Numbered from the stretch's first letter, positions 1 to 10,593 are shown. The stretch is 64,000 bases of DNA from Secundilactobacillus kimchicus JCM 15530 (GCF_001433995.1 NZ_AZCX01000001.1:310001-374000), one strand, 5' to 3'. Made by a program: numbers and translations. The notes: generated from the letters alone by a model not told the origin.

Positions 1-679
1 ACGATGGATGGCCGCCAGGAAAGACGTCGTTAACTGCTTGAACGGTGGCGTCGACGTGACTGTCACTGACGCGAGCTTGAATGGCCACTTCATCGGTTTG
101 CGTCCGTTCGCCCACCGGACCCAATTCAGGATCAGCCCCGCTTAACGGGGTAAACCAACTGGTCCCATTCCATTCGTAGCTCGTCCCTTTATAACGGTCA
201 ATGTTACCAGCACCGCTACCCACCATTGCAAGCCGGACCGCGTCCGCGTACACCGGTGACACGTGAACTGTCAACAAATATTCGGCTTCCGTTTTTTCGG
301 GCACTAACCCCACCGGATTCACCAGCTGAAGTGCCTCAGCAAGCCAGTCATTCATACCACCATCTGCATTATCTAAGTTGGTATGCGCGGCATAAACGGT
401 GATGTGATTTTCGATAATTTTGGCATACATGGCATTCTGTGGGACTGATAGATCCATGTTTTTAACTGGTCGAAACATGGCCGGGTGATGGGCAAAAATG
501 AGGTCAGCTCCGACGGCAATAGCCTCATCCACCACTTCCGGACGAACATCTAATGTGACTAACACTTTACTAACTTCCGCGTCTAAGGACCCCAATTGCA
601 GTCCGACTGGATCGCCAGCCATTGCCAGCCGCTGGGGGGCGAATTGCTCAAATTGGGTCGTTAATTCTCGAACTTTCAT
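1..679 (-). CDS. Nif3-like dinuclear metal-centre protein (YqfO family), 3' end cut off by the window
   Basis: The 226 visible residues start MKVRELTTQFEQFAP and carry the Nif3 N-terminal motif FAHHPAMFRP (about residues 62-71), whose histidines bind the metals in this family, followed by YAAHTNLDNADGGMN (about 96-110), another metal-binding stretch. The C-terminal part lies beyond position 1, so the gene is truncated by the window and not by mutation. The start codon overlaps the stop of trmK as ATGA, indicating translational coupling; the trmK-nif3 pair is conserved next to rpoD in Firmicutes. The biochemical role of the family is poorly defined (a GTP cyclohydrolase I type 2 label is often attached). 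Family assignment is firm, function is not. Confidence 0.9.
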   Translation of the reverse strand, partial: MKVRELTTQFEQFAPQRLAMAGDPVGLQLGSLDAEVSKVLVTLDVRPEVVDEAIAVGADLIFAHHPAMFRPVKNMDLSVPQNAMYAKIIENHITVYAAHTNLDNADGGMNDWLAEALQLVNPVGLVPEKTEAEYLLTVHVSPVYADAVRLAMVGSGAGNIDRYKGTSYEWNGTSWFTPLSGADPELGPVGERTQTDEVAIQARVSDSHVDATVQAVNDVFPGGHPS

Positions 680-1371
680 TTGATGACCTCCAAGATGTGC
701 CTTAATCGTTGTTCAAATTTCTGAATCTTTGCCACTGGTGCGGGTTGTGCTTGCCGCATTGTTTCAATAACCGTCTGAAGGCGACCCGCTTCACGTTGCC
801 ATTTTTTAACAAAGACTGGTGACTTATCCCGAATTAAGAACGGACCAAATAACAGTTCTTGTTCTGAATAAGTAACTGGTTCAACCACTGGGTCCCCAAC
901 GATAATTTCGTAAATGTGGCCGTCTTCTTCTAAAATCTGCTCCGTCGTAATCTGATAATCATGCGCCTGTAACCATCGGCGAACATTATCTTCGCCGACG
1001 TTGGGCTGCAAAATTAGGCGCTCGTGGTGCGACAGTCGTTCAAAACCCGTCGTTAAAATAGTCGTAATCAAGGTGCCGCCCATGCCAGCGATGACAACTG
1101 TATCAATCTGATCAGTTGGCATCACTGCCAATAAGCCGTCCGCCAATCGGGAAGCAACTAAGGTCGAGACACCCGCCCTTTGAATTTCTTGCGACGCATT
1201 GTCGTGCGGCCCCTTTGCAACCTCGCCCGCAATCGCAAAGTCAATGTGGTGCTCGTTAGCCAGGTAAACGGGGAGGTACGCGTGATCCGACCCAATATCA
1301 GCCAATCTGGCATGGTCAGGGACGAACTGGGCAACCGTTTGAAGTCGATTTGATAGGTGGGTACCGTTCAT
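676..1371 (-). CDS. trmK: tRNA (adenine(22)-N1)-methyltransferase TrmK
   Basis: A 231-residue protein that by family methylates N1 of A22 in tRNA using S-adenosylmethionine. The SAM-binding motif is LADIGSDHAYLP (about residues 23-34), followed by VVIAGMGGTLI (about 92-102) and the LILQPN strand-loop, all typical of TrmK. The C-terminal third is charged and helical, as expected for the family's coiled-coil region. The ATG start is preceded by AAAGGAG. It lies just downstream of rpoD, separated by a terminator, and its stop overlaps the nif3 start. Confidence 0.95.
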   Translation of the reverse strand: MNGTHLSNRLQTVAQFVPDHARLADIGSDHAYLPVYLANEHHIDFAIAGEVAKGPHDNASQEIQRAGVSTLVASRLADGLLAVMPTDQIDTVVIAGMGGTLITTILTTGFERLSHHERLILQPNVGEDNVRRWLQAHDYQITTEQILEEDGHIYEIIVGDPVVEPVTYSEQELLFGPFLIRDKSPVFVKKWQREAGRLQTVIETMRQAQPAPVAKIQKFEQRLRHILEVIK

Positions 1372-1406
1372 TTAAGTGACGCTCCTTTATTTTTCATCTT
1401 CTATCT

Positions 1407-1412
1407 AGTATA
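1407..1412 (-). promoter_or_regulatory. possible -10 box for trmK
   Basis: Reads TATACT on the minus strand, about 35 bases before the trmK start and after the rpoD terminator. No good -35 box is visible at the right distance, so this is tentative. Confidence 0.3.
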
Positions 1413-1461
1413 AGCTACTCCTCAAGACTTCGCCTAGTCCTTTCCGGAAAAAACAAACAAA

Positions 1462-1494
1462 AAAACCCGACCAGCCAATGGCCAGTCGGGTTTT
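1462..1494 (-). terminator. intrinsic terminator after rpoD
   Basis: On the minus strand, AAAACCCGAC pairs with GTCGGGTTTT around a 13-base loop region and is followed by a long T-rich tract. It closes the dnaG-rpoD unit. Confidence 0.9.
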
Positions 1495-1519
1495 GAAATA
1501 CGGTTTAATATCAGAAGGA

Positions 1520-2641
1520 TTACTCCAAAAAGTCCTTTAATTGCTTTGAACGAGATGGATGCCGTAATTTCCGCAAGGCTTTTGCTTCGATTTGACGAAT
1601 CCGTTCCCGAGTCACACCAAAGACCTTGCCAACCTCTTCAAGGGTCCGAGTGCGACCATCATCCAAACCAAACCGCAGACGCAAGACGTTTTCTTCACGA
1701 TCGGTCAGCGTATCCAAGACACTTTCGAGTTGTTCCTTCAACAATTCGTAAGCGGCATGGTCAGCTGGACTGGTTGCGTCATCGTCTTCGATAAAATCAC
1801 CCAAGTGAGAATCGTCTTCTTCACCAATTGGTGTTTCCAACGAAACTGGTTCTTGCGCAATCTTCAAGATTTCACGGACCTTTTCGGTTGGCATATCCAT
1901 TTCAGCCCCGATTTCTTCGGGAGTTGGTTCCCGACCAAGGTCTTGAAGGAGTTGACGTTGAATCCGAATCAACTTGTTGATGGTTTCAACCATGTGCACC
2001 GGAATCCGGATGGTCCGAGCTTGATCGGCAATCGCCCGGGTAATGGCCTGTCGAATCCACCAAGTGGCGTAAGTTGAAAACTTGAATCCCTTTCGGTAAT
2101 CAAACTTTTCAACAGCCTTCATAAGGCCCATGTTTCCTTCTTGGATCAAATCCAAGAACTGCATGCCACGGCCCACGTAACGCTTAGCAATCGAAACAAC
2201 TAACCGTAAGTTGGCTTCTGCTAATTCTTGCTTAGCTTGTTCGTCACCTTGTTCAATTCGCAGAGCAAGGGCAACTTCTTCGTCCGCCGTTAACAGCTTA
2301 ACACGACCAATTTCCTTCAGATACATCCGAACGGGATCGTTGATTTTAACACCTGATGGGGCACTCGTGTCTTTCAACTCCGTCTTGGTCACTTTTTTAG
2401 CGGCCTTAACAGCCCGAGCGTCTGGATCACCGTTCTCGTCGACAACGCTGATCCCAGCGTCTTCAACACTCTCCAGTAACTTGTCCATCTTTTTAGCATC
2501 TAAGCTAAATGGTGACGCAACTTTATCGGAGAGTTCATCATAGGTGATGTGCCCTTCTTTTTTATAATCTTTGATGAGTCCTTTGACGGCTTTATCGTAT
2601 GCTTTCTCGTCGAAAGTCTTCGTTGTCTTCTTTTCTGCCAT
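1520..2641 (-). CDS. rpoD: primary sigma factor SigA/RpoD
   Basis: The 373-residue vegetative sigma factor. Residues 1-90 are a Lys/Asp-rich region 1.1-like segment. Region 1.2 begins near [12 protein letters not shown] (101-112), region 2 contains [14 protein letters not shown] and the -10-reading helix [15 protein letters not shown] (186-200), and region 4.2 ends in [18 protein letters not shown] (about 343-360), which reads the -35 box. The length is usual for lactobacilli. It starts 11 bases after the dnaG stop is reached on the opposite end of the pair (dnaG upstream), with GGGGG as ribosome binding site. The many TTGACA/TATAAT promoters in this window are its expected targets. Confidence 0.98.
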   Translation of the reverse strand: MAEKKTTKTFDEKAYDKAVKGLIKDYKKEGHITYDELSDKVASPFSLDAKKMDKLLESVEDAGISVVDENGDPDARAVKAAKKVTKTELKDTSAPSGVKINDPVRMYLKEIGRVKLLTADEEVALALRIEQGDEQAKQELAEANLRLVVSIAKRYVGRGMQFLDLIQEGNMGLMKAVEKFDYRKGFKFSTYATWWIRQAITRAIADQARTIRIPVHMVETINKLIRIQRQLLQDLGREPTPEEIGAEMDMPTEKVREILKIAQEPVSLETPIGEEDDSHLGDFIEDDDATSPADHAAYELLKEQLESVLDTLTDREENVLRLRFGLDDGRTRTLEEVGKVFGVTRERIRQIEAKALRKLRHPSRSKQLKDFLE

Positions 2642-2652
2642 TATAAAGCCCC

Positions 2653-4491
2653 CTAAGCTTGTCTGTTTGATTGCTTTTGTTGTTGTAACTTAACGATTTC
2701 AACCACCAATTGCTTTTGGCGATCAAAATCACCAAGGCGGGTCGCTTCAGCCAAGGCCTGTTTGCGGTCCTTCAGCCGGCTTTCAAGTGGCGCATCGTCG
2801 GAAATGACGTGGAAATAATCACTAATCTCATCTTCACTTGACGCGTCACTGACTTGCATGTTCTCTAGTTCAATGACCAGGTTTTGCAGGTGATCATCTT
2901 GAATAAAGTCCACAAACTGCGCAGGCGAATACGCCTGATGGGTTTGAAAATAGCCCTGCGCCAGCATGAAAATTAACTGATAATCTTCATGAACAAAGCT
3001 AAATCCCGGCTGGCCGGTCACCCACAACCAAACCGAGTGTTCATGTAACATTCGGTAAAGCAGGTGGCGTTCGGCTCGCAAGACCCGGTCAATCGGCACG
3101 ATTTGCCGGTGCTGAGTCACAACTGGCGGCTCAACTTGACGACGAGCCGGCTGCTGTTTGGGTGGCGCAACGGTTGGTTTAACCATTGCCAGTTGTTGTT
3201 TCAAGCTCGTCTTATCCAGCTGATAATCGTTAGCCAACTGCGTCAAATAAACGTCTTGCTCAACCGGCGAGGTCATGGTGGCCAGAATGGCTAAAACTGC
3301 TTCGATGTAATCCAACCGGCCAGCATCCGTATTCACATCGTACTGGGATCTTAAGTACCGCATGGAAAAGGCGACCGGTGTTTCACGCGCAGTTAAGAGC
3401 GCCGCCTTGAGCTTTTCCTCACCGTACTTTTGCCGGTATTCGTCAGGATCCAACCCCTCTGGCATCGTAATGACACCCAATTTGAGGCTGGACTGCTCAC
3501 GAATGTTGGTGAGGGCCCGATCCGTGGCTTTTTGGCCGGGAACGTCACCGTCATAGCACACGTACAACTGTTGCGTCACTCGCGACAGGGCGTAAATTTG
3601 CTCTTCCGTTAAACTCGTTCCCATTGACGCAACGCCGTTAGTCACACCCGCTTGGGTGGCCGACATGACATCCATGAAACCTTCAAACAAGATCACATCC
3701 CCAACCTTGCGAATGGCACCACGGGCTTGATCAAAATTAAATAACACTTTGCGTTTGTTAAACAGGTCCGTCTCCGGGCTGTTCAAATATTTAGGCTGAT
3801 CATCGGCTTTCGCCAACAGTCGCCCGGAAAAGGCCACCGTTTGGCCACCTTCGTTGCGAATCGGATACATAATGCGATCCACGAATCGATCACGAAGCTC
3901 ACCCTCTTGGTTTTCAATAAATAACCCTGAGTGACGCAACGTCTGATAATCAACTTGGCGCTCGTCAAAGAACCGTTTTAACAACCGGTTCTGCGGTGCA
4001 AAGCCCAAGTTAAACGCGTCAATCGTTGCGTCAGTTAGCCCGCGCTCGTGCAGGTACGCCAGCGCTGGCTGGCCGAGTTCAGTATTGACCAACACGTGGT
4101 GGAACAGCTTTCCCGCCGCCTCGTGCAACTCGATCAACGCCGAAGTTTTTGCATCGACTGGTCGGTTTGCCGTTTCATTAGCAGCGGACAAGACCGAATC
4201 AGAAAGTGGCACGTGTGAAAATGCAGCAACTTTTAAAACCGCTTCTTGGAAACTTAAATTTTCAAGTTCCATTAAGAATTTAAAAACGTTGCCGCCACGA
4301 CCACAACTAAAACAGTGAAAAATCTGCTTACTTTCAGAAACCGAAAACGAGGGCGTTCGCTCCTCATGAAACGGACACAACCCGAACAGGTTTTTCCCTG
4401 ACTTTTGGAGTTGAACATACTGGCCCACAAAATCCACAATATTAGTGGCGTTGCGAACCTCCTCAACAACTTCTTCGGGTATTCTAGCCAA
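2653..4491 (-). CDS. dnaG: DNA primase DnaG
   Basis: DnaG makes RNA primers at the replication fork. The N-terminal CHC2 zinc finger is visible as [11 protein letters not shown] then [11 protein letters not shown], followed by the catalytic core with the TOPRIM stretch [13 protein letters not shown] and [12 protein letters not shown], and a C-terminal helicase-binding region. The longest frame begins with a TTG at 4518, but I prefer the in-frame TTG at 4491: it gives (M)[13 protein letters not shown], matching the usual DnaG N-terminus, and has GAAAGGGG eight bases upstream. That makes 612 residues. It is transcribed ahead of rpoD, the conserved macromolecular-synthesis pairing. Confidence 0.96.
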   Translation of the reverse strand: MARIPEEVVEEVRNATNIVDFVGQYVQLQKSGKNLFGLCPFHEERTPSFSVSESKQIFHCFSCGRGGNVFKFLMELENLSFQEAVLKVAAFSHVPLSDSVLSAANETANRPVDAKTSALIELHEAAGKLFHHVLVNTELGQPALAYLHERGLTDATIDAFNLGFAPQNRLLKRFFDERQVDYQTLRHSGLFIENQEGELRDRFVDRIMYPIRNEGGQTVAFSGRLLAKADDQPKYLNSPETDLFNKRKVLFNFDQARGAIRKVGDVILFEGFMDVMSATQAGVTNGVASMGTSLTEEQIYALSRVTQQLYVCYDGDVPGQKATDRALTNIREQSSLKLGVITMPEGLDPDEYRQKYGEEKLKAALLTARETPVAFSMRYLRSQYDVNTDAGRLDYIEAVLAILATMTSPVEQDVYLTQLANDYQLDKTSLKQQLAMVKPTVAPPKQQPARRQVEPPVVTQHRQIVPIDRVLRAERHLLYRMLHEHSVWLWVTGQPGFSFVHEDYQLIFMLAQGYFQTHQAYSPAQFVDFIQDDHLQNLVIELENMQVSDASSEDEISDYFHVISDDAPLESRLKDRKQALAEATRLGDFDRQKQLVVEIVKLQQQKQSNRQA

Positions 4492-4584
4492 TGGCTCAGC
4501 CCCTTTCGAACGTGACAATTTTGCCTGTAATCAACAAAATTTGACGCTACGCAATCTGTCAGACCGCGTAGAGACACATAATAT

Positions 4585-4616
4585 ATAATAGCACATAATT
4601 ACCAGAAGTCCATCAA
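4585..4616 (-). promoter_or_regulatory. promoter for dnaG-rpoD
   Basis: An extended -10 box TGCTATTAT (4585-4593, minus strand) lies about 95 bases before the dnaG start. A weak -35 TTGATG sits at 4611-4616 with a long 20-base spacer, so the extended -10 probably does the work. Confidence 0.55.
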
Positions 4617-4633
4617 TTAACTCTTCCCAACAC

Positions 4634-4666
4634 AAAATACCAACACCGAAAGCCGATGTTGGTATT
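4634..4666 (-). terminator. intrinsic terminator after glyS
   Basis: A near-perfect 14-base stem AAATACCAACATCG/CGGTGTTGGTATTT around AAAGC (one G-T pair), ending in TTTTG on the minus strand, about 70 bases after the glyS stop. Confidence 0.8.
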
Positions 4667-4735
4667 TATCGTTAGGTTCATTAATAGCACAACTGAATCA
4701 TATCACGTTTTGCGTGATTCGCCAATCACGATGAT

Positions 4736-6808
4736 TTATTTCACGATTAATTGGTTCAGGTCCCCAAGTCGGTAAATCAAATCAGCAATTAGCTGCAATT
4801 GGTTCAACCGGTTGTTCTTGACCTTCGAGTCGTCAGCCATGATCATAGTGGCTTCAAAATAGTCAGTAATTGGGGTTTTCAACTGAGCTAAAGCCTTAAA
4901 GTAATCCGCGACATCGAGGTCATCTGCTTCATCTTCGACGGCTTGCACGGCCTTTTCTAGTGCTGCTTCGCTGTCGTTTTCAAACAGCTGGGCATCCACC
5001 AAAACGTCGCCATCGGTCGTCCGCTTTGCTGCCAAACGTAGGACCCGGTTCAAAGCCTCGATGATTTCTTTAAAGTCGTCATCTGACTGGTGTTCGGCCA
5101 GAACCGTTGCCGCTTCAAAGTTATCCAGTAAATCGGTGTTCGGCCCACTTACGACGGCGTCAATAATGTCGTGACGCACTTTTTCACCTTGCAAAATGAC
5201 CTTAACACGGTCCTTCAAGAAGGCAAAAACAGTTGGTACCTGGCTCAACTGGTCTAAATCTGGCGCAACGTTGGCAGCCTTTTCAGCCGCCAATAAGGCC
5301 CGGACCATTTGTTCATCAAAGGACCATTTTTCGTTTCTGATAATTCGAACGATTCCACTGGCTTGACGTCGCAATGCGTATGGGTCATTAGACCCGCTGG
5401 GAATCATTCCTGCTGCGAAGAATGTTAGGATGCTGTCCAGCTTATCAGCGACAGCCAACACAGCCCCAACCTTGGTGGCGGGAAGATCACCATCCGCACT
5501 AATTGGCATGTAGTGCTCGCGAATTGCCGCTGCAGTCGCTTTGGATTCTCCCTTTAACAGAGCGTACTTTTCACCCATAATCCCTTGCAATTCCGCAAAC
5601 TCGCCAACCATACCGGTCACTAAGTCAAACTTATAAAGCTGACTTGCCCGATCCAAGGCTGCCTGCTCATCGTCGGATAAGCCAAACTGCGGTCCGAGTG
5701 ATTGGCCAATAGCGTGAACCCGCTGCATTTTATCGTACATGGTGCTGATTTTATCGTGGAAGCTAACAGTTTTGAGACGCTCGACGTAATCCGCCAAGTC
5801 GGGTTTTTGGTCTTCTTCATAGAAGAACATTGCATCTGATAATCGGGCCGCCAACACTTTTTCATTTCCTGCGACAACGTTTTCGATATACTCCCGATTT
5901 CCGTTTCGAACCGACACAAAGTGGGGTAGCAAACGACCCTGTTGATCCAACACGTAAAAGAAACGTTGGTGATCGCGCATTGAGGTAATCAAAACTGCTT
6001 CAGGAATAGCGAGATACTTCTCATCAAAACTGCCCGCAAAGGCTGTTGGCCATTCAACCAAATTGTTGACCTCTTCCAACAGATCAGCATCAATGTTAAT
6101 TTGCCAATTGTTTTGGCTAGCCAACGTCTCAATCTGTTTGCTGATTTCGGCTTTTCGTTTAGCGGCATCCGCAATGACAAACTGTTCTGTCAGGGCTGCT
6201 TCGTAATCTTGGGCGTTGGTTAACGTCACGTCTTGACCCAAGAAGCGATGGCCGCGGGTCTCCCGATCAGTGTGCACATCTAAGATGCTGAACGGAATAA
6301 CTGTGTCATCAAGTAGGGCAACTAGCCATTTAATGGGCCGGACATATTCGAAGTGATACTCTCCCCACTTCATCATCGTTGGGAACGTCAACCGCTTAAT
6401 AACATCTTCAAATCCTGCCAGGACACTTTCAACGGGTTGGCCTTCGATGTGTTTGTTGACGTAAACGTACTCGGTCCCCTTTAATTCCTTAAAGGTGATA
6501 TCGTCAGTTGTGACACCTTGACCCTTTGTAAATCCAATCGCTGCTTTCGACCAATTTCCCGCATCATCTTGCGCAATTTTTTTAGCCGGTCCCTTAACCT
6601 CTTCATCAATGTCGGGTTGTTTATCAGCTAGTCCCGAAATTTGGAGTGCTAATCGCCGTGGGGTTGAAAAAGCCTTCAGCTTGTCAAACGTAATCCGTTG
6701 TTCTTTCAGATAGGCTTTTGCTTTTTGTTCGAATTGCTTAATACTAGGTGTCACAACGTGAGCTGGCATCTCTTCAAGCCCAATCTCAACTAGAAATGTG
6801 TGCGCCAT
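4736..6808 (-). CDS. glyS: glycine-tRNA ligase beta subunit
   Basis: A 690-residue beta chain of the alpha2beta2 glycyl-tRNA synthetase, which binds tRNA-Gly. The N-terminus [19 protein letters not shown] and the internal [21 protein letters not shown] and [15 protein letters not shown] stretches are characteristic, as is the C-terminal DALR-like anticodon-binding region ([20 protein letters not shown]). Its ATG shares one base with the glyQ stop (TAATG), so the two chains are translationally coupled and made in equal amounts. The operon is T-box controlled. Confidence 0.97.
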   Translation of the reverse strand: MAHTFLVEIGLEEMPAHVVTPSIKQFEQKAKAYLKEQRITFDKLKAFSTPRRLALQISGLADKQPDIDEEVKGPAKKIAQDDAGNWSKAAIGFTKGQGVTTDDITFKELKGTEYVYVNKHIEGQPVESVLAGFEDVIKRLTFPTMMKWGEYHFEYVRPIKWLVALLDDTVIPFSILDVHTDRETRGHRFLGQDVTLTNAQDYEAALTEQFVIADAAKRKAEISKQIETLASQNNWQINIDADLLEEVNNLVEWPTAFAGSFDEKYLAIPEAVLITSMRDHQRFFYVLDQQGRLLPHFVSVRNGNREYIENVVAGNEKVLAARLSDAMFFYEEDQKPDLADYVERLKTVSFHDKISTMYDKMQRVHAIGQSLGPQFGLSDDEQAALDRASQLYKFDLVTGMVGEFAELQGIMGEKYALLKGESKATAAAIREHYMPISADGDLPATKVGAVLAVADKLDSILTFFAAGMIPSGSNDPYALRRQASGIVRIIRNEKWSFDEQMVRALLAAEKAANVAPDLDQLSQVPTVFAFLKDRVKVILQGEKVRHDIIDAVVSGPNTDLLDNFEAATVLAEHQSDDDFKEIIEALNRVLRLAAKRTTDGDVLVDAQLFENDSEAALEKAVQAVEDEADDLDVADYFKALAQLKTPITDYFEATMIMADDSKVKNNRLNQLQLIADLIYRLGDLNQLIVK

Positions 6809-7734
6809 TATTTGTCATCCTCCCCTTTAGCCAACAAGGCTTGTCGCTTTTCTTCATCCTTAATTAACGGGAAGCCAAACTTTTCACGTTCTGCAACAAA
6901 GGCGCGGGCAACCTGCCGGGCCATATTGCGAATTCGAGACAGGTAGCCGGCCCGTTCTGTAACTGAAACGGCGCCGCGCGCATCCAACAGGTTAAATGTG
7001 TGGGAACACTTTAAGATGTAATCGTAGGCGGGATGCACGAGTCCGTTGGCCATTTGAGCTTTAGCTTCGCGTTCATAATCATCAAACATCTGTAACAGCA
7101 TGTCCTGATTACTCTTTTCAAAACTGTAGGTAGAGTGTTCGATTTCTGGTTCCCGGAAAATATCGCCGTATAGGACGCCGTCGCCCCATTCCAAATCAAA
7201 CACATTATCAACGTCTTGAATGTAAGACGCCAATCGTTCCAACCCATACGTAATTTCAGAGGTCACTGGGTCGACTTCCATGCCACCAACAACCTGGAAA
7301 TACGTAAACTGAGTAATTTCCATGCCGTCCAACCAAACTTCCCAACCAACACCAGCACAACCCATTGACGGGTTTTCCCAGTTATCTTCAACGAACCGAA
7401 TATCGTGTTCTAACGGGTCAATGCCAAGTTCTCGTAAGCTGTTTAAATACAATTCTTGAATATTTTCTGGAGAGGGTTTCATCACAACCTGAAACTGATG
7501 ATGTTGGTACAACCGGTTAGGGTTTTCAGCGTACCGGCCATCCGCTGGCCGCCGTGATGGTTCAACGTAAGCCGCATTCCAAGGTTCTGGTCCGATCGCC
7601 CGTAAAAACGTGTACGGACTCATGGTTCCTGCCCCTTTTTCCGTATCGTAGGCTTGCATTAGCATACAGCCCTGTGCAGACCAATATTGTTGCAAGGTTA
7701 AAATGATTTGTTGCATTGCCAATTTCTTGGTCAT
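6808..7734 (-). CDS. glyQ: glycine-tRNA ligase alpha subunit
   Basis: The 308-residue catalytic class II chain of glycyl-tRNA synthetase. Recognisable stretches are [50 protein letters not shown] and [18 protein letters not shown]. An upstream in-frame start at 7842 exists but would translate through the T-box terminator; the ATG at 7734 has AGGAGG six bases upstream and gives MTKKLAMQQ, so it is chosen. First gene of the glyQ-glyS operon, placed right behind the T-box leader. Confidence 0.97.
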   Translation of the reverse strand: MTKKLAMQQIILTLQQYWSAQGCMLMQAYDTEKGAGTMSPYTFLRAIGPEPWNAAYVEPSRRPADGRYAENPNRLYQHHQFQVVMKPSPENIQELYLNSLRELGIDPLEHDIRFVEDNWENPSMGCAGVGWEVWLDGMEITQFTYFQVVGGMEVDPVTSEITYGLERLASYIQDVDNVFDLEWGDGVLYGDIFREPEIEHSTYSFEKSNQDMLLQMFDDYEREAKAQMANGLVHPAYDYILKCSHTFNLLDARGAVSVTERAGYLSRIRNMARQVARAFVAEREKFGFPLIKDEEKRQALLAKGEDDK

Positions 7735-7770
7735 TGTCTTCCTCCTACTTTGTTTGCCGCGGCCAACTGA

Positions 7771-7979
7771 ACACAAAAAAGCCCTACGCAGACTAACGTC
7801 TACGTAGGGACGATTGAATTCGCGGTTCCACCCTACTTCCAAGCAATGCTTGGCAGCTCATTGATCCAGCTAAAAAGTGCCAATTCAACAACGCCCGTTC
7901 CGGCTTCCACTCTCCCGGAATCGCTTAGTTCATCAGTCGTTAAACCCTCTTTTATCACAGCCAGCCACTATTTAATTTC
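7771..7979 (-). promoter_or_regulatory. T-box leader of glyQ-glyS (glycine specifier)
   Basis: The tRNA-binding T-box motif AGGGTGGAACCGCG lies at 7821-7834 and the terminator CCCTACGTAGAC/GTCTGCGTAGGG plus T6 at 7775-7809; uncharged tRNA-Gly should favour the antiterminator. Stem I can be drawn completely: base helix AACGAC (7936-7941) with GTTGTT (7887-7892), upper helix TTCCGG (7915-7920) with CCGGAA (7898-7903), and a 3' internal loop CGGGC (7893-7897) that contains the Gly codon GGC. A later hairpin CCAAGC/GCTTGG fits Stem III. Stem I is only about 55 bases and closes on an 11-base loop, so the usual distal elbow-binding module appears absent. Confidence 0.93.
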
Positions 7980-7985
7980 TTGTTC

Positions 7986-8014
7986 ATTTTAGGCTTGTCA
8001 CCTAAAAATGTCAA
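7986..8014 (-). promoter_or_regulatory. sigma-A promoter of the gly operon
   Basis: TTGACA (8009-8014), 17 bases, TAAAAT (7986-7991) on the minus strand. The -35 box overlaps the stop codon of recO. Confidence 0.88.
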
Positions 8015-8778
8015 CTCAGCTTCGAGCCAAATCGGTCAAGTTGGTCGATAAACCGCTTGCTTTTCGGATAAACCCCCACTGTATCAGCATAAATAGTATC
8101 TAACGCTGCTCGGAGATTGATCTTAGTTTCAGGACGAACTGACACCTGATTTAGGTTCGCTAGATTGACTCGCGAAAACTGTCGCAAGTAGTAGATGGTC
8201 CGTTGGTCGAGGTGCATTCGGTGGGGATCCGCACTCAAATGGTGACGACACAATAACCCGCCAAGCGACTCAGAATAATCAAACGGCGCAGTGGTTCCGC
8301 CACAGACCACGCAGTTTCGCAAATTGGGGGCCACCCCAAAAAGTTCAAGAAGTTGCACCTCAAAAATGTTGGCAATAATGGCCGGGTCCAACCCTTGGTC
8401 AATCCGCGTTAATCCCTGAAAAAGCCGGTTATACCAGCCACCGAGAAGTTCGTTATCCGCAATGGCCAGATCAACCAACGACATGATATACGTCGCATAC
8501 GCGTTCTTAACGATGTCGTTACTAATCCCCATAAACTGACTAGTTTCTTTGGCCGTCTTGATATAGGACAAGCCCTTATCCCGGATGTCACCGACATAGC
8601 CACCATACGTAAACGGTAAGAGATCGGCCGTCATTTTAAATCCCCGTTTGCGAGCCCCCCGAATGAAGAACATCCGCTTTCCCACTTGTTGAGTGGCAAA
8701 TTTGACGAGTAAATCACGTTCCCGGTACTCCTTGCGATACATCAAGATTCCTGTAAAATCAACGACCTGATTCGCCAT
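8011..8778 (-). CDS. recO: DNA repair protein RecO
   Basis: A 255-residue recombination mediator that works with RecR to load RecA on SSB-coated DNA. The N-terminal OB-fold part includes FTGILMYRKEYRERDLL and VGKRMFFIRGARKRG; the zinc-binding region is CVVCGGT (about residues 156-162) followed by the later CRHH. The length is normal. It follows era by 16 bases, the conserved era-recO order, and its last codons carry the gly promoter. Confidence 0.95.
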   Translation of the reverse strand: MANQVVDFTGILMYRKEYRERDLLVKFATQQVGKRMFFIRGARKRGFKMTADLLPFTYGGYVGDIRDKGLSYIKTAKETSQFMGISNDIVKNAYATYIMSLVDLAIADNELLGGWYNRLFQGLTRIDQGLDPAIIANIFEVQLLELFGVAPNLRNCVVCGGTTAPFDYSESLGGLLCRHHLSADPHRMHLDQRTIYYLRQFSRVNLANLNQVSVRPETKINLRAALDTIYADTVGVYPKSKRFIDQLDRFGSKLS

Positions 8779-8794
8779 CTTTCAACCACCTACT

Positions 8795-9700
8795 TTAGTA
8801 GTCGTCCTTGCGGTACCCATAACTTTGGAGAGCAGATGGTTTGTCCCGCCAGCCTGGCACAACTTTGACCCAAAGTTCTAGAAAAACTTTGTCCGCGAGA
8901 AGGTGTTCGATATCCTGACGAGCCAACGTCCCAATTTTCTTGAGCATTGAACCGCCCTTTCCAATCAAAATTCCCTTTTGGGTCGGTCGTTCCACCACAA
9001 TGGTTGCTTGAACGTGAATTTTCTGCTCGTTTTGCCGACTAATCTTATCAATCACCACGGCCACTGAATGCGGCACTTCTTGCCGGGTTAATTGCAAAAC
9101 CTTTTCCCGAATGAGCTCAGAGATCACAAACCGTTCTGGGTGGTCGGTCACCTGATCATCAGGATAGTACTGGGGGCCGTTGGGCAACTGTTTTGTCAAC
9201 GTTTCTAACAGGGTTTCAACGTTGTTGCCTTCCAGCGCTGAAATTGGCAAAACATCAGCCCAATCCAGCGCATCCTTATACTGATCAATTAAGACCAGTA
9301 AATCGTCCGGGTGAATCTGATCGATTTTGTTGATGATGAGGTAGACCGGTTTCGTCACGGTCTTAAGCCGGTCAATAATAAAATTATCGCCAGCTCCACG
9401 CGTTTGCGTCGCATTGACCATCATTAATACTGCATCCACTTCGTTCAGGGAAGACAGCGCCGACTTCACCATAAAATCACCCAACTGGCTCTTGGGTTTA
9501 TGAATCCCCGGGGTGTCAATGAACACAATTTGGGCGTCATCAGTGGTGTAGATCCCCTGAATTTTATTTCGCGTGGTTTGTGCTTTATCAGACATAATCG
9601 CCACTTTTTGCCCCACTACCCGGTTTAAGAGGGTTGATTTGCCGACATTGGGCCGGCCAACAATGGCCACAAACCCGGATTTGTAATTTGGATTATCCAA
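8795..9700 (-). CDS. era: GTPase Era
   Basis: Era is a GTPase with a KH domain that binds 16S rRNA near its 3' end during 30S assembly. Visible are G1 [10 protein letters not shown]2/G3 [12 protein letters not shown] and [11 protein letters not shown]4 NKID and the KH core [18 protein letters not shown]. The frame is open further upstream, but a TTG at 9700 has GGAGG seven bases before it and gives (M)[14 protein letters not shown], the usual N-terminus, hence 301 residues. It follows dgkA by 20 bases in a ribosome/envelope operon. Confidence 0.96.
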   Translation of the reverse strand: MDNPNYKSGFVAIVGRPNVGKSTLLNRVVGQKVAIMSDKAQTTRNKIQGIYTTDDAQIVFIDTPGIHKPKSQLGDFMVKSALSSLNEVDAVLMMVNATQTRGAGDNFIIDRLKTVTKPVYLIINKIDQIHPDDLLVLIDQYKDALDWADVLPISALEGNNVETLLETLTKQLPNGPQYYPDDQVTDHPERFVISELIREKVLQLTRQEVPHSVAVVIDKISRQNEQKIHVQATIVVERPTQKGILIGKGGSMLKKIGTLARQDIEHLLADKVFLELWVKVVPGWRDKPSALQSYGYRKDDY

Positions 9701-9720
9701 CTGCGTTCCTCCATTCATTT

Positions 9721-10110
9721 TTAAAATAATGCCAACACTGCTGGGATGTAAACTAAACAACCAATTAACACCGCAAACAACGCAGACAGTAACACGCCGG
9801 CCGCCGCAACGTCTTTTGCCTTTTTAGCAGCGTCATCGTAACGGTTCCCGACCAGCAAATCAACAATTGACTCAACGACGGTGTTTAACACCTCCGCGGA
9901 AAAAACAAAAAAGACGGCTAGCGCCACCCATAACCAAGCGTTAATTGACAATCGCAAAACCGCTCCTAAAAGCACCGCTAAGGCTGCTAGCACAAGGTGT
10001 TTTCGGAAGTTACGTTCCGTCAAAACCAAGCTTTTTAAGCCGTCCAAAGCGTGTTTAAACGACTGAGCAAATGACTTATTCTTGTTGACTTGATTATCGC
10101 GTAAGCCCAT
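9721..10110 (-). CDS. dgkA: diacylglycerol/undecaprenol kinase family protein
   Basis: A 129-residue membrane kinase of the DgkA family; in Gram-positive bacteria these usually phosphorylate undecaprenol. The active-site helix [14 protein letters not shown] (about residues 70-83) with its two glutamates is intact, and three hydrophobic segments are visible (about 38-60, 58-73 and 103-128). It overlaps ybeY by 17 bases. The Shine-Dalgarno-like AGAGGG is rather far (about 15 bases) from the ATG, so the exact start is uncertain. Confidence 0.92.
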   Translation of the reverse strand: MGLRDNQVNKNKSFAQSFKHALDGLKSLVLTERNFRKHLVLAALAVLLGAVLRLSINAWLWVALAVFFVFSAEVLNTVVESIVDLLVGNRYDDAAKKAKDVAAAGVLLSALFAVLIGCLVYIPAVLALF

Positions 10111-10579
10111 AACTGTCTAAAATTTCCCTCTGTAGTTTAAACATGACCTTTTCGTCTTCTGGTTCCATATGATCATAACCGTTGAGATGTAAGAACCCGT
10201 GCACCACTAAAAATCCAAGTTCGCGTTCGTACGAATGTTCCAAAAAATCGGCCTGTTCGCCAACCTTATCAACAGACACAAAGATGTCACCCAAATTTTC
10301 TGGAATTTCAGCGGCCAACTCGTCATCCATGACGATTGGCAGATCATCATCTTCCGCTGAATCCTCAATGGCAAAACTAATCACGTCCGTCGCCCGGTCA
10401 ACTCCCCGGTACATTCGGTTAATCTCTTGAATGCGATCATTATTGACAAAGGTGACCGACATCTCAGTATTTTCTGCTAAGTGAATATAGTCCCCGGCGT
10501 ATTCCAGGATCTTATTAACGAGCGTAACGTGTGCTTCTGGGACGCCCGCTTTTGTTTCATCGTAGATTGCTAAATCCAT
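10094..10579 (-). CDS. ybeY: endoribonuclease YbeY (16S rRNA maturation)
   Basis: A 161-residue zinc-dependent ribonuclease acting in 16S rRNA 3' processing and ribosome quality control. The metal site HGFLHLNGYDH (HxxxHxxxxxH) is intact near residues 128-138, and the family motif RGVDRATDVISFAI is present. The ATG follows AGAGACGG. It sits between phoH and dgkA, the conserved order phoH-ybeY-dgkA-era. Confidence 0.96.
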   Translation of the reverse strand: MDLAIYDETKAGVPEAHVTLVNKILEYAGDYIHLAENTEMSVTFVNNDRIQEINRMYRGVDRATDVISFAIEDSAEDDDLPIVMDDELAAEIPENLGDIFVSVDKVGEQADFLEHSYERELGFLVVHGFLHLNGYDHMEPEDEKVMFKLQREILDSYGLTR

Positions 10580-10593
10580 TATCCGTCTCTTTT

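Noticed and set aside
1592-2077. 161-codon open frame on the plus strand inside rpoD
   Set aside because: Fully antisense to a conserved sigma factor, no ribosome binding site and no family resemblance; a shadow of rpoD codon usage.
7735-7842. Longer N-terminus for glyQ
   Set aside because: It would translate the T-box terminator; the ATG at 7734 has a consensus ribosome binding site and gives the family N-terminus.
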